This document shows positions 44,501 through 57,696 of a stretch of 64,000 nt of DNA, piece after piece. The stretch covers positions 6,832,001 through 6,896,000 of the forward strand of contig NC_044014.1 of NCBI RefSeq assembly GCF_900496995.4, in the 5' to 3' direction. Under the pieces are notes generated by a model, which saw only the letters and a program-made list of their open reading frames with translations, searched no databases and was not told the origin of the DNA. Origin of the DNA: Aquila chrysaetos chrysaetos (taxonomy: Eukaryota > Chordata > Aves > Accipitriformes > Accipitridae). The translations under genes were made by a program, and so were the position numbers. Position 1 is the stretch's first letter. Each line of letters begins with the position of its first letter.

Positions 44501-47500
44501 TCATCAGTGCTATTATATCTTGGCTTATCAGCGTGGCAAATCCATTTCAGTCAGGAGTTAAAAAGCCGATACTTAAGGGTTCGGGGACGGAGGGGAAGAA
44601 GTAGGGAAAGGCGTTTTACAGAATGCGGTGGTTCTCCGGATAAATGAAATGATAGCCAAATTTAACAGCACCCTCTCCTGGTTCTGGGCAGAATAACATG
44701 TAGGGACGCTGATCGTAGAGCAAGGATGCAAATAGAGGAAGGTCACAGCTGCTTGTTTCCTCAAACGTGATGGACTTGGTGGGCTTTCTGTAGGCGATCA
44801 ATGCGGCTAAGTTAAGATATTGCACTAAAATACTGAAATGGCTCTGTTTTTCATTAACGGCAGTTGGTGTTGCTTTGATCAAAACTTAATCAAACCTCAA
44901 GGGGATCACTGTGTATAAGAAAACCGATGAAAATTGCTTTGAAAGCTGGCATTATTGAGCAGACAATGCTCTCGACCTCCTGAGCATACTTTGTGCTACA
45001 AAACAACTTTAGAAAAGGGCCAGCAGTTGTCCCTTCCCCCACTACTGTTCCTGCTTTGGGCCGTGCTCATTTGAATCGCTCAAAGACAGGACATTTCCTA
45101 AAGGAAACAGTGACCGGCATGCTGAGTATTGTAGCCCTGGCCCGGGGAACAGATGCTGTTACACGCTTTTATCTACCGTACTGTTCTATTGCTTTAGCTT
45201 TTCCAGAGGTAACATGCCTAAAAAGTCAAAACCATTGCCGGTCTGCATTCCCGTGTGACTCTTTGGCTTTGTAAAGCTTGTTTCACTTTACACCCAAATG
45301 TGCAAACCGGGAAAAAAGGTTGGCTGAGAAAAGCAGTGCTGCATGGGTAGGGACAGGGAAGGGGGAGCGTTACCCACCGTTTCGTGTCTCGGGCAAACAC
45401 TGAAATTGCCGTCATCAATGGCATGTCCTGACACCGCGTGAGAAACGCATGGGGGCTTTTCATTTTCTTCGCAATATAAATTTCCGGCAGGGTCTGGCTC
45501 TTTTTTTCCTTACTGGACCATGGTTGCAGCAACTCCTCAGTGCGTGTTTTCCCGAAGGAATCCCAGGTTTGTCTGCGAGCTGTTCTACCCGGCCAGACCC
45601 CTCAGCCCAGGGGAAATCGTGGTGGTCAACGGGGCTTCAACAGAACGACGTGCCAGCGTGCAGTTCAGCTGGCAGGAGCAGAGCTAAAGTCGTATCAGCA
45701 TTAACAAATGCGGTTTCCGTTTTCATCAGGCCTATCTCAGCTGCCTGTGGGATATGACTGCTTTGATTAGATAGATTTCAAGTGTTTTTCCATGTCATTA
45801 AAAAGTCGAGGTGAGAACTTGAAATGTTTGAATGTTATGCTAACAATTGCAGCATTAAAGCTCTCCCAGTGTTACAAAAAATATACTAACTCGGAGGTAA
45901 GTTAAAACCTTTTGGTTTCTTTTTCAAGCTACAGTCCAAAAGAACAGCCTAACATACATTTTTTTCTCAGTTCCTGTTCTGTATTTACTGACTTCATAAT
46001 TTTTCCATGGTTTGAATACTAGGTTTAGACATTCCTTCACATCCGCAGTAGACACAACATAAAAATGTCCTTTTTGCATACTTGAAATGCTACAGAGATG
46101 GACCTGACAGCAAAAAGCGTAGACAAGCTTGATGCCCCTCTCTTAGTCTGCAAAGAGATACCAAATGATATGAAACCCCCAAAATTGAAGGACGAAAGGC
46201 AACGCTGCTGCAGATATCACTGAGACCGAGTACCTTGGTACGTGACCAAATTGCAGGGGCAGAATTCTGGTGTTTTCTGCAGGAGCAAGTCACTCCCTAA
46301 ATGAATAGGAGATGGATTTCTGTTGCTTTTCTTGCGCTGTTCTGTTAGCCACTATTAAAAACCAGGATTCTGAACATCCCGACAAGGCTACTTGGAAAAT
46401 CCACAGGCCTAGAGAAAACCTCTTGGACTGGAATTACAATCTACCATGTAATGAAGATAATTGGGCTCACGGAACACCCCGACTGCTACTCACTCCACAT
46501 CTTTGACACCATTTCTCATTAAGGAAGTATGAAATTACCGGGGTTGTTTTAGAGCAAAGCTTTCATCCTGGAGCCAGCAGAGTACAAGCTGTGTGTTTCA
46601 TCCTTTCATCCCTTTTCCCCACCCACTTCCTTTTTTACTGCAGAGAAATAAGTGAACTCTTTGTGATCTCTGCTTTCGGAAGGTTTCATCTCCCAAGCTG
46701 CTTAATAGATTATCAGCGGCGTCCCAGCTAACAGATGGCTGGAAGTGACAGCAGTGCTGCAAAGAATTAAGTAAATTATTTCCATCTCGAGATTGGTCTC
46801 CTTCACTACGTTATGTAGCTTTTAAGCATTTTCCATCCACTTGGATGAATATTTGCGTATCATTTACGGAACATGAACAAAATCTCTCTGAACCGAAATT
46901 TCCAACCTCAAGGCGACTTGTTATTTTTGGAGTCATCATTAGGCCTTGGGCAAAGACTTAAGGGAAATCTTATCCTCTGTAGTTGGGCCAACAACACTGT
47001 AAACTTAAAGATGAACTGTCTTTTTCTGAGCTCAAGATTAGGCAATGAACCAACCTCTCACTAAGCCACTAGCAGCAGTCAGAAAAACTACTGAGTGTGG
47101 CAATTTTTTTGTAATTGTTTGTGTTTGTTATTTTGACTCCTTTGCTCTGGTTTGCTAAAAAATCCCTTTCATGTGCAAGTGTGGAATGTTATTCTGAGAG
47201 GGGAGAGCTGCCAAAACCTGAATCAGTACTTTTTTTCTTCTTCTTTCGTGTCCCCCCCCCCCTCCACTTCAGAAGAGAGGCTGCAAGCTAGAAAAACAGA
47301 ACTTGGAAGTGATGGGTTATTTCAGGGCTCAGCATTTTCAAAGTGGGTTGCCCAAGGATGCGACTGAACCCCAGCAGGGTGGGAGTGGTGGGTGGAAAGG
47401 GAAAGCCGCCCATGAGTGCTGCCAAGAGTAGCTTGCGGTCAAGGTTACGCTGTTAAAGTTCAGCTGTCCTTGTGTACGTAACTGATGTCCCAGCAGAGCT

Positions 47501-49690
47501 CTCAAGCTGTATAGGAAAAGGGAGGGGAAAAATCAGTCTATATACCAAAAGGTCTTCACAGTGTGCTAAATAAAATCGAGATAGCCAAAGCGGTGATCAA
47601 AGTGGCATAAATGAAGAAAAAGGGCCTTAGTCCGCATTCAGCCTAGTTTCAGTTTTGGTCCTGTGTGAAATGACTGGTGGGACCAAGACTGTTAGAGCAG
47701 GGTAGCTGTAGCTACACTGTGAAAACCATTATTCACCTCACTGTCGTTTCTTAATTTGCCTGTGGATGAGTTCAGCTGGGAACTAAGGTCTCCAAAAGCA
47801 TGACGTAGGTATGTCCTGCCAACTTTAATTTCACTGATGTGGCAGGAATCTCATATTTAGCAGCATTTTGCTTCAAGGCACATCTTGCTTCACCAAGTTG
47901 GGAGATTTATGAGCATCTGGACTACAGCAGAACGAAGCACCCACTTCCAAGAGGATGTGCAGTCCTCACACCCACCCTCTCTTCACGCTCCGTGGTCTTC
48001 ACCCTACTCCTTCACCCCTCCAGTTTTGCGTAGGCATAACCCACACTGAGATTATTACTTTTTTTCCCCTTCAAAGCTTATAAATACAGTATGTAGCAGT
48101 GGTTGTAGCTCTGGAGGGCTGATGGATCACAACCCCTCCTAGATACCCTATAAAAATCGCCATTTTTCATTGCAGGAAAAATGCAGCGATAGGAAAAAGA
48201 AGTAATTTTTACTGAGCTTTTCGGAAAAAGGAAAATCATGGCTCACAGTAAAGTTAGCATCACTGTTTTCCATTGAAAAGTATGTTAACTTGTTACAACA
48301 TGTAACCTGTTCCATAACACGTTCCGTGATATTTTTTTTCCTAACGCTTAGATGTATTACACGGTTCTGGTGCATTCATGCACCTCTGCAGTAGCTGGCG
48401 GTGGGGATTTTGCTAGCCATCCCCAGGCTTGCAGAACAGGCACGTGGCAATGTGGAGCATAAACAGGGGTATGCAGGAGAAAGTTACAATACCCTTTACC
48501 AGGGTATGACCATTTTTTCTATTTTGCAATATACAGAAGCCGTATAGAAAACTTGTTTTTACAAAACAGTCCTTCTTCAGAGATCGATAAGAAGTTAAAG
48601 CACAGTTAAAACAGGTGGGTCGCATCACACGCTCAAATTTAAAACGATGCCCCCACATATTATACTTGCTTGTCCGGCTCCTTTAGCTCATCAAATGCAT
48701 TTGGTTCAAACTGGGCAGCGCTGAACCTCAGTCATCCCTGAGAAAAATCACTGTGAAAGAGGGAGGGTACCCAGCGGAGCGGCTGCCTGAGCCTGCTCCT
48801 CTCAAACAGAGGCACTGTTAAACGGGACTCTGGTCGACCTCCAGCTTCCCATCACAGCACAAGAGGAACACTGTCTTACGGAGTGGAAGATACCGGTCAG
48901 AGCTTCAACAACGTGGGAGGCTTCGCAGAAAGCGTGTGAATCATCGCTTGTGCTGGTGAGCTCCTCGGGAATTGCGGCAATGAGGATGGGGCAGGCACTT
49001 GGGGCTGGTAAAGTGACTGTCGCCTTGAGGAGAGAGCTCCTTTAAAAATAAAGAGAAGATTTTGCTTGTGGGTATTTTTTTGTTTTGTTTTGTTTTATTT
49101 TTTGCCAACGAGACCAGAAACTAAGGTTTCAGTCTATTCCTGTTGTAGCTGTACCGATATAGATGGAGCTATGGCAAAAGTACGTTTGGCTCTACCTTGC
49201 AGCAAATCATTTATGGGAACCCAGACATGCCGCAGGTCGGCACTGCCACAGCTAAATTTGCTAGGTATGCTGTCCAAATGCGTGTTCCCCCAAGGCTGCA
49301 ATCCCATTTATTTCTACAGATAACGGCACTAATTTAAAAGTGATTTAATCAGGTGACAGCTTTTGCAGGTTTCATTAAATTAACACCATTAATAGCTTTG
49401 CATTTTGGGGACCTGTCTTAGATGCCTGTTTGAATTGACAGAAGCCAGAGATACGATCTCCACCATTACATTAATGCTGGGATTTTCAGAGGCTTAAACA
49501 GTGCCTAAAACTGCAGCTGGAGCCGGGGAGGGGTTTTGCTAAATGCCCTCCTCGCCCTGCTGCAGGACGGAAGGTTGGGATCTGCCTTTTCTAATTTAAC
49601 GCCTCGGAAAACTCCGTCGTGAGAGAACGCTGCTCAAATCTCAGCCAGGATCACGGCAGGAGGGTGACACTGATAATCAATGGGGAAAAA
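41521..49690. other. Intergenic DNA right of RGS10, with possible conserved non-coding blocks
   Basis: No credible exon was seen on either strand. From about 44.2 to 49.5 kb the sequence keeps scattered CpGs and homeodomain-like ATTA/TAAT motifs, especially near 44.35-44.9, 45.7-45.9, 46.65-46.87 and 49.32-49.5 kb. This is the look of conserved enhancers, but that is an impression and not a measurement. Confidence 0.45.
44070..44108 (+). mobile_element. Probable CR1 LINE 3'-end fragment
   Basis: GATCCCAAATCGTTCTATGA, then TTCTGTGA, resembles the CCAAA-ATTCTATGATTCTGTGA tail of avian CR1 elements. Only about 40 bases are recognisable. Confidence 0.45.
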
Positions 49691-49699
49691 GAAGGAAAA

Positions 49700-50530
49700 A
49701 AACAAAAAAAAAAACCCCCAAAACACCCAAACCCCCCTGCCCCAGGGACCCCCCCCCCCCACCCCGCCCCTTCCCCACCTCGGCGCGGCCGGCAGGGGGC
49801 GCCGCAGTGCCGCGGGTGGGCGGGGCGGGGCCTGCAGGCCGCGCTTTGCCTCGGGGGGGGTGTCGAGGAGGGGAGGGGGGGGGGGTGTCGGGTTATTTTG
49901 GGGTTTAGGGGTTGCTGCGTGTTGTTCCCGGGGCGGTCTGAGGTGAAATCACACGCGTTAGGGTGTGGGGGGTTTTTGTTGCGCGCTCGCAAAGGAGCGC
50001 AGAGGGACAATTTTATTTTTTTTTTGGGGGGGGGGGGGTGTCCACATCGTAGCCCCTGCCCGCAGCCAGCAGCACCTCAGAGGTCCGTCTCCACAAGGCC
50101 AGAGGAGCCCGGGGGTGGAATGGCGGGTGGGGAAGCCAAATAAAAGCTCAGTGGAAGGGACACCTTGTCCTTGTAGGTCATTTTGGAGAGGAGCAAGTGT
50201 GGGAAAACAGAGGGATAACGGGATAAAAAAGGCTGGTCCCGCCTAAATCGTTGTCCTGTCGGAACGCTGGCCGTGCCCCGTGCCCGGTCAGCACGGGTGG
50301 GCGGGCGGCCCTGCGTGTCTGCGGTGGCGGGAGCAGGCGAGAAGAGAGCGAGCGGACGTAAGCGCCAGCAACCGGGGTGGGACCGGGGGTGACGGGGGCC
50401 CGCGTGTCCGTGGAGCCGGCAGCTGGAGCGAGCGGCAGCGCGGGTCAAGCTGGCGAGTGGGTGACGTTGCCTTTGAGCCAAGGGCGCGTGTGAGTCTCTA
50501 AGGGCGAGCCGGCGGGAGAAGCTGGCTGTC
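49700..50530. promoter_or_regulatory. Orphan CpG island
   Basis: Abrupt very high GC with dense CG dinucleotides, GC boxes (GGGGCGGGGCC near 49.82 kb), and long C and G runs near 49.75, 49.85-49.89 and 50.02-50.04 kb. It lies far from the RGS10 promoter and no known gene starts here. Such islands normally mark promoters. A donor-like CGGAC|GTAAGC occurs at 50357/50358 on +. The long open frames inside are composition artefacts. Confidence 0.75.
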
Positions 50531-52883
50531 CGAGGGACGAGGGGGGAGTCCCAGCCGCTGCCGGAGAGACCGTGGGGTCTGGGGATCTGTACGGCCAGCC
50601 ACTTGCGTATTTTTTATATGCGTACGTGTGCGCGTTCTGCGTATGTGTGCCCACTGGGAATACGCGCTCAGCCTTGCTCCCGGTTGGAGCTCGGGGCATG
50701 GAGCTGTGGCTTCTCCTGGGCTTTCGGATCTGGACCGATTTCCCCCAACCTGTAAACACCAAGTGGGGTGCCACATCCCTGCCTGCCTGCACAGGACTGC
50801 TCAGAGCACTGCTTGTCAGCCGTGGGGAATGGCTTGCTTAGCGCTGGCTGTCAGGAGATGATGTCTGAAAGCGCTTTTAGCCCTGGGAGTTGCAGGCAGA
50901 GCTTCACCTCTGGCTCACCGGGACAGTGGAGGGTCCGCAGAGGCTGCTTGTGAGGGGATTGGGATGTAGCTCAGGCATGCTGAAGCTCCGCTTTCTGCTT
51001 GAAGTAGGAAAAACCACCTTCCCCGTGCCCCCATTTCAAGGCCAGTAGCTGGTGGAAGGATCCCACAGTGCCAGCTGAGGTCGCAAGAGGCAAGGCAAGG
51101 TGACTTATCAGGGCAGGGGACGGCTGGAAGGAAAGCAGTACACCAAGACAGGGTGTTTCTGGAGGATTTTGCCTGTGTTCGGGTATCATCCATACAGTCT
51201 CACAGACCTCAAACAGAACAGAATCCACATGCATTTGAGGACCTGCCTGATTTTTAACACTCCTTTGCTAACTTCAAACTGCCTTTTTATTAAACCCTCT
51301 TTCCCAGATGATTCAGCACAGGGGATCTTCAACTTTCCATGGAAAAGTGTCTGGGGGGCTTAGGGTCTCCTGGGAAATGAAGAGAGATAACAGTCCTGAG
51401 GGTCTTCTCTGAAACTGCCCTCCTACCCACTAACAGAGGCGGCAGACATAATCCATACCTTCCTTCTCCAGCAGGAAGCAGTTGCAGCAACATTGTCCCA
51501 GCAATGACATTTTTTCTGGTCACCAAGGGAGCAGTCCTAGGGAAAGCAGCCTGGGCTTTCTAATCATGTTCTTGACTCTCATTCCCTGCCTGTGATATTT
51601 TTGGTAGCACTGACAAAAGTGGACATCGTGGATGGGCTTTTCATTGACTCGCAAATACTGTCCTGATACTGGAGATTGCCCTATATTAGCTTCTATCTGA
51701 AAAGAGATGGAGTTGCAGACAGAGCTGTTTCCAGAAAGTGCAGATGATCAGAATACCAGGCGCTCACTGCATGGGGCCAAAGGGCATCGCTTGTTAGCAT
51801 ATTGACCTGTTATCGCTGATGTGACTTACGTGTCAATACTTATCTCTCTTTGCTTTCCTCTTCATACAAGCAATTTCCACAGACAGCCATGCTGAGGTGG
51901 AGAGTTAAAGCTGAGCTCATGTACTGTCAACTTCTTTGCCACCATTTCTACAGGCATCTTGGCCAACTGTGGCGAAGGTGTACTAGATGGAGTGGTTGTG
52001 ATAGCAGCAGAAACAGAGGTGGGGAGGCCGGTTTGTTTGTTTCTGTGTGAGGAGAGAGGAAATAGGAGGCAGGGTGCCGAGGGAAGATGGAGGAGAAGTG
52101 AATGGGAGCAGAGCTGCTGGGAGGAAGGAAGGTGATGTGTTCATATCTAGACTTGTTAGCAAGCGCAGCATGCAAGCGTCAGGAAAATATCAAGTAAACA
52201 CGACCGAGAGAAAAAGCAGACAGGGAAGCAGAACATGTGTGAGCAGGTGAGACAAGAAATCACCTGTGTTTTGGGGGTTATTATGCACTTCCCCAAAAGA
52301 GGAGAAATTACCCCAGCTGAAGATGCAGGGATCCCAGGAGGTATACCTTCCCCCCCTCCTTTCGCTCTGTATGGCTGATACCACTCGGTGCAGCTGATAA
52401 ACCTCTCAAGTCTTCATTGCTCTCATGCTTTTGCAGCTCAGTTTGTCACCAAGAAGCAACATCTGATAAGGGTAGAAGGACAGAAATATGGTATTCCTGA
52501 GCCTGCTGAGGTACCCCAATGAGCGTGGGAAGGTCCCTTAGTGACACTGTGCTTCAGCAGGGTTAATCTGCGTACAGTTTCTAGCTCAACACAGTCCAGG
52601 TACCGAACGCAGACAAAATGAATGCATCTGGTGGAGCAGATTGGACCAGATCTGTATCTGTGACAAGCAATTTATGACTTTTAATATGACTTTTGCCCTA
52701 TTTTACCTCTACCCTGGATTTTACTCAGCTGTAGATTCGCTAATGCCTCCTTGTGCTTTAGAAGTTGCCATGGGATGAAGGTGGGTGGATGAGGCACATC
52801 ATGGAATAAGCATATTAGGTTAATGCACCTGAAACGCCTGGCAGTGTCAGCACTGTCATTAAGTGTCCACCTTTAGTTTCCAG

Positions 52884-52998
52884 AATTAATCCCTCATGGA
52901 GGGAGAAGGCTGCTTCTATACCTTTCGGAGCGCTTCTCTTGAAGATGTGCAATGTTGTAAATGTGCTACAAAACTGCCACCAGGGTCAACAGATTCAG
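52884..52998 (+). other. Possible exon with an ATG, low confidence
   Basis: Bounded by TTTAGTTTCCAG and a good donor CAG|GTGAAT. An ATG at 52896 opens MEGEGCFYTFRSASLEDVQC and then CKCATKLPPGSTDS, ending in phase 1. The frame stays open past the donor to 53300. Its phase does not join directly to the exon beginning at 59003, so another exon would be needed. It may well be chance. Confidence 0.2.
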
Positions 52999-55900
52999 GT
53001 GAATTCATTCTTAACACAGACCAGCTGCAAGTGGAGACAAGGACGTCCCATGCTGAACATTGCTGGCCCAGAGGGATCAGCGCTTTCCCTGTGCTTTCAG
53101 TCACCCAACCAGGAAGCGCAGAAACCTGTATTCAAAAAACAGGAAAAGAAACAAAGAAAGAAAAGCCCCGAGAGCCTTGTTCTGGGGAACGCAGTGGCAA
53201 ACCTCACAGCTTCACAGCTGCTTTATTCCGTAACACAAAGGGTTACACCTGTCTGCTCCACTTGAGACGCTCATGTGGGAAAGTTTGCGCAGAAGGATAG
53301 CGGAGTATAAATCAGAGTATTCATCACAAACACCCATAGCATTGCTCCCAAGTCAGCCTCACATGTACTGAGAAATGTGGGTCTTCTCCTCTTGTAGCTC
53401 TGCTCTTAGATTGCAATTCCCCTCCTAGGAGTGCAGGAGTTACATTTTTTATTCTTTTTCCATCTATTATTTAACATCCACTTCTAATACTTTACTTCCT
53501 GAACTCTAAGCATCCCTAATCCCTTTCCTGTACTCCAATCTACAGTCAATTTAAAAAAGAATCAGAAGCACTGAGAGATATAAATGTAATTGTGGCTCAG
53601 TCTAGTCAGTGAATGTTTGCTTCAGGTTTAAAGCTGGTGATTATGACAAAAATCTCGCTATCTGGGCCAGGAGTCTCTGGTGAAAATCCAATAGTAAACA
53701 TGCCACGTGAGGCAAGCATTTGACATCTGCAAACGGGTGCCATCTGTTTCTTCTTTTAAGAGTATTAGCCATCTAAGAAAGGAAAAGAGATGCATGCAAC
53801 TTAGTCTGAGGTCAAAAGAGTGCGAGTGAGATCAGGGTTTTGATTGCCAAGTAAAATAGTGTATAGATTCATCCCCCCGACACACAGTGCTTTCTTTTGC
53901 AAGTGGAGGGGAGATACTTGCAGTAGACACAAAGTCATACCACCCAGATTTGGGGGAAGTCTGGATGCAGAGGCAGCGATACAACCCAGGCTTCTTTTTA
54001 GGGCTAGACCAAAACCTTTTCTAAATAAGGAACTGAGCAACCTCAGAAGCCAAAAATTTTGACTCAACCTTTTGCAATTCTGCTTCTGCTCCCACCCCCA
54101 ACCAGTCATCTCTGGACAAGGAACAGCTCATTGCTTCTCTTTTCCTGACACACTTTGCTCCCAGAGTTACTAGTAGAGCCTGTTCATCTCCTTGGTCAGT
54201 AGGTGATGGAGCCGGCGTGCTCACCTCTTGTCTCTCCCACCTCCTGGCATTGCTTCAGGCCCCCAGGTTGCCACGGGAGCTTCGGCTCTGCCGTACCGAG
54301 GATTTGGGACTACCTTCCCTGTCTCCGTTCTTAAGCGTTACAAGCTAGCGCTTTTCACAGTTTAACAAAAACTCTTTCTGATTTAAAGGCTTTTACATCA
54401 CGTAATACCGGAGCGCTCTTGGTGCAAGATCGATGGCCGTAGGGAAGCACCAGCCTGTTCGGTGGGCACTAACTACCAGCTTACGCGGCAGCTCGGAGAG
54501 GTTTTGCTGAGCTGTGGGCTGTTGCAGCAGGACTGTTGCTGGTCCTCAGGCAGACTCTGGCATGTTCGTAGTACAGGGCAGTGTGCTGTAGCGGTGACAT
54601 CCCTTTAACAGCAAGGAAGAAGGGATTTGCTGTGCAATTCACTGTGCTCTCTTTGGGACTTTGCTTATGCTCACAGTCTTACAAGAGAGCATCTTTCTGG
54701 CTTTTGGTGCAGGTTGTAGCAGCTTTTAAAGCTGCAGCTCTTGGATTCAGGGAATTAAATGGAAACCTCAGGTTTCATTTAAAAATAAACAACAGCAAAT
54801 GCCCCTTGATTGTGGTTAGCTCTAATAAACGAATTAAACCATCACAAAATGCATTCACTCATTTGGGATTTTTTTCAGACAAAGCAGCCCATGTTGGGAA
54901 TGGCAGGTTGAAGAGTATGGCAACAGCCGTACTGGGCAGAGACAAACCAAGGCTGAGGCATGGGGGGAATGCCAGTGGTACTGAAATGTTAGTAACAATT
55001 TATACAATACAAGTGAAAATTAATCTCAACTTACTGGGAAATGTGGTCACAGATGGCAACATGGCTGCACTGACTATGGAGTGATGGAGTTAAGACCCAG
55101 AGGAACCCAGAGTGAGCAGCAGATTTAGGACTCTGACCATTAAGAGAAGGCAAACCATATTTGACCAGCCCAAGTGCCTTCTCTGACAAAATGACTGGTT
55201 ATGTGGATGAAGGGATGTAACATACCTTGACTTCAGTAAGAGGTCAGCAGATTACAGTCACAGAAGTTACCCTAGTGTAGAAGGTAGAGAAGGAGCTGCT
55301 TCTTCTTTGTTGCATAAAACTATGTAACCTTCAAAGTGTTATAGCTTCATGAAGCTGATACTATGGGAATTAATCCATACTATTAGAATGCATGTTAGAT
55401 AACTAGGAAATATTAATGACATTACATATGTGATAAAAATTATCATTAAATGAGCATAGCTTTTCTTTTTGCTGCAAAGAATTCAATAATTTATATAAAG
55501 AATGTGACACTATGTATTTATTACTTGGTTTTGGATCTGGTTTTGGACCCCACATCCAGTTTTGGATTTGGATTTCTATTAGCATCTATGTCATTCAGTG
55601 GTACTTTGAAAAACAAAACATTTCTGTTTTGCAATTTATGATTAATTGGGAATGTTATCAATCATTCATCTTACTTATGATACTTAAAGGTTGGGTATAA
55701 AAATGCACTCCTTCTTATTTGTTGAAGGGATAGCAGAGAAAATGTAAATGGTTAGCAATGGCAGGGCTTATAGAAACTTAAACAGTTCCTTGCATGATTT
55801 TTCTTTTGAGTGATTTACTCCTAAGGCAGAAGAACTGAGATTCGTGGCCATAACCTGTTCATGCAAACTGCTGTAAGCAATGCTGGCACACCCAACATGA

Positions 55901-57562
55901 GGAATGGTGTAATAATGTGACTCTCCATTTAAAAAAAAAAAGACCTTTTGAAAACAGCGTAAAGGTTAGGATATAAGGTGGGTAACTAATGAAACCTACA
56001 CGCTGCTGGAAGTCATGTTTCTTTTCACTGGAGGATCAAAGGATAATGTAAAGTTTCATGTTAAACAGGATAGAGAGCTTTGCTGAAAAGAGAATTACCT
56101 TGGCCCCACTGTATGCAGTAATGATATGGTACAAGAAGGAACACGGGATTATAAAAGAACAGACTCCGTGAGCTCCAATTTTAGACTGCGGGAGTAGAAT
56201 CAGAACCTCCCATTAAAACAGTAATGTGGGACTTCTTTTTTAAAGCTCCATGCAAGTCACATATTGTATGTAGCACTCACATATTCATTAAGCACAATGA
56301 GCAATTACAGATTAAAAGCTGCTGGTGTCTCACTTCAACCAGGCAAATGCTTTTGGGGAAGAAGAGGGAATGGATTTTCATAATAAGAGGTTTTCAGGCT
56401 GCAAGTTTAAATGGAAAGAGGGAACTCTTTACCGTGTCAACAATAACGGTACATCTGCAGGTCCCCTGCAAAGCCTCTACACTTACAATAGATCACATCT
56501 CCTAGAGCAGCTGTGTCAGTGGCAGCTTTTTTGCACAGTTCTTATTTCTCTGAATCAAATGACAACTGTGGGCAGTACCGTGAATACCTTGATCTGTGAA
56601 ATAATAAAGCTCTCTGTCGCCAGTGAAATTAGTTTGACTCCCGCTGTTGCTGTGGTTTTTTTCTCCTCCTCTGCAGGGTAAGGCATATTCTGCCACCAGT
56701 CAGATTGCACACTACTTGTCCCTGCACGGCTGAAGCAATTTAGACGTGGAGGTAGTGACTTGGCCTGAAGACTCACAGACAAGACCCACCTCCTGCCTGT
56801 CCACAGTGACTTGTTCGTCCAGGTTTGCCTGGAACAGATCCCCGAAACAACTGTGGCTCAGAGAATATCTGAAAGATCTGGGAAGGAGGAGTAATAAAAA
56901 AAAATAATATATTTTTTTCTGCTCAATGGGACCAGGAAAGTCTTTTAGGGGGAAATTTGGTGCCAAGAAGCCTTGTTAATGCTTTATTAATTTTTCTCAG
57001 GTACTCCTAGCAAGGCCACATTGTACTTATGTATTAAGGTACCATTATGTATACAACAACAGCGCAAATAATCAGGGCTGCATCAGGGATGACTCATAGT
57101 TCTATTACTTTGTGAGCACCGTGCCATCTCTACATGCAAATTGTTACCATCAGCCACATACGTGAATTTGCGTGTGGTTCATACGGAGCTGTGGACACAG
57201 ACCCTGATCCGTGATATACTGGTGTGGGTGTAGCTGAAATGGTCATTCATACTGAGAGTTTTGCTATCTGTGTGAGAATCATTTTACCCTCAAATAAAAA
57301 AATGCCAGAGCCAGAGCTGGTAGAAAGTGGCGTTGCACCTTTGCATTTGGATAGTGTAGGGCTGGACGTAACAGTTTGCGTGAGTTCTTTACTTACACCT
57401 GACCTGCTTTTGTCCAGCAGCCAGGTGGGTGTTGCTATTGAGGGTTCTGCCCTGAGCCTGCCAAGCTGCCATCTGCCAGATAGTCTGAAGCACTAACCTG
57501 AATCCAGCTGATGGTCTCATGGATAAGATCCAAAGCTCTATACAGCTCACAGTCAGTGCTTT

Positions 57563-57696
57563 GAATACGTGCATGCGAGTGTTTATGGATACCCTGGATG
57601 GATATGGATTTCTAGCTCATCCAGGACATCCACAAATATTTGCATGCACGTATTCAGAGCGTGCAAATATTTATGGATACCTTGAATAAGCTAGAA
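57563..57696. repeat. Three-copy repeat in alternating orientation (forward, inverted, forward)
   Basis: Copy 1 (57563-57600) starts GAATACGTGCATGC and continues to a TTTATGGATACC core. Copy 2 (57609-57655) is its inverted version, ending GCATGCACGTATTC. Copy 3 (57661-57696) is forward again: GTGCAAATATTTATGGATAC, then CTTGAATAAGCTAGAA. Copies 1 and 2 can form a hairpin with nearly 40-base arms and a loop of fewer than 20 bases. Confidence 0.8.

Noticed and set aside
44616-44882. 88-codon frame on the - strand with protein-like appearance
   Set aside because: It starts at TTG, overlaps open frames in other phases and has no clear splice sites; better explained as a conserved non-coding block.
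49619-50481. Frames of 90-174 codons in the orphan CpG island
   Set aside because: They translate poly-G/poly-C runs and have no consistent start or domain.
54581-55084. 167-codon frame on +
   Set aside because: It begins at GTG, not ATG, has no acceptor at its edge, mixed hydrophobic composition and no recognised domain; likely chance, though its length is worth a database search.
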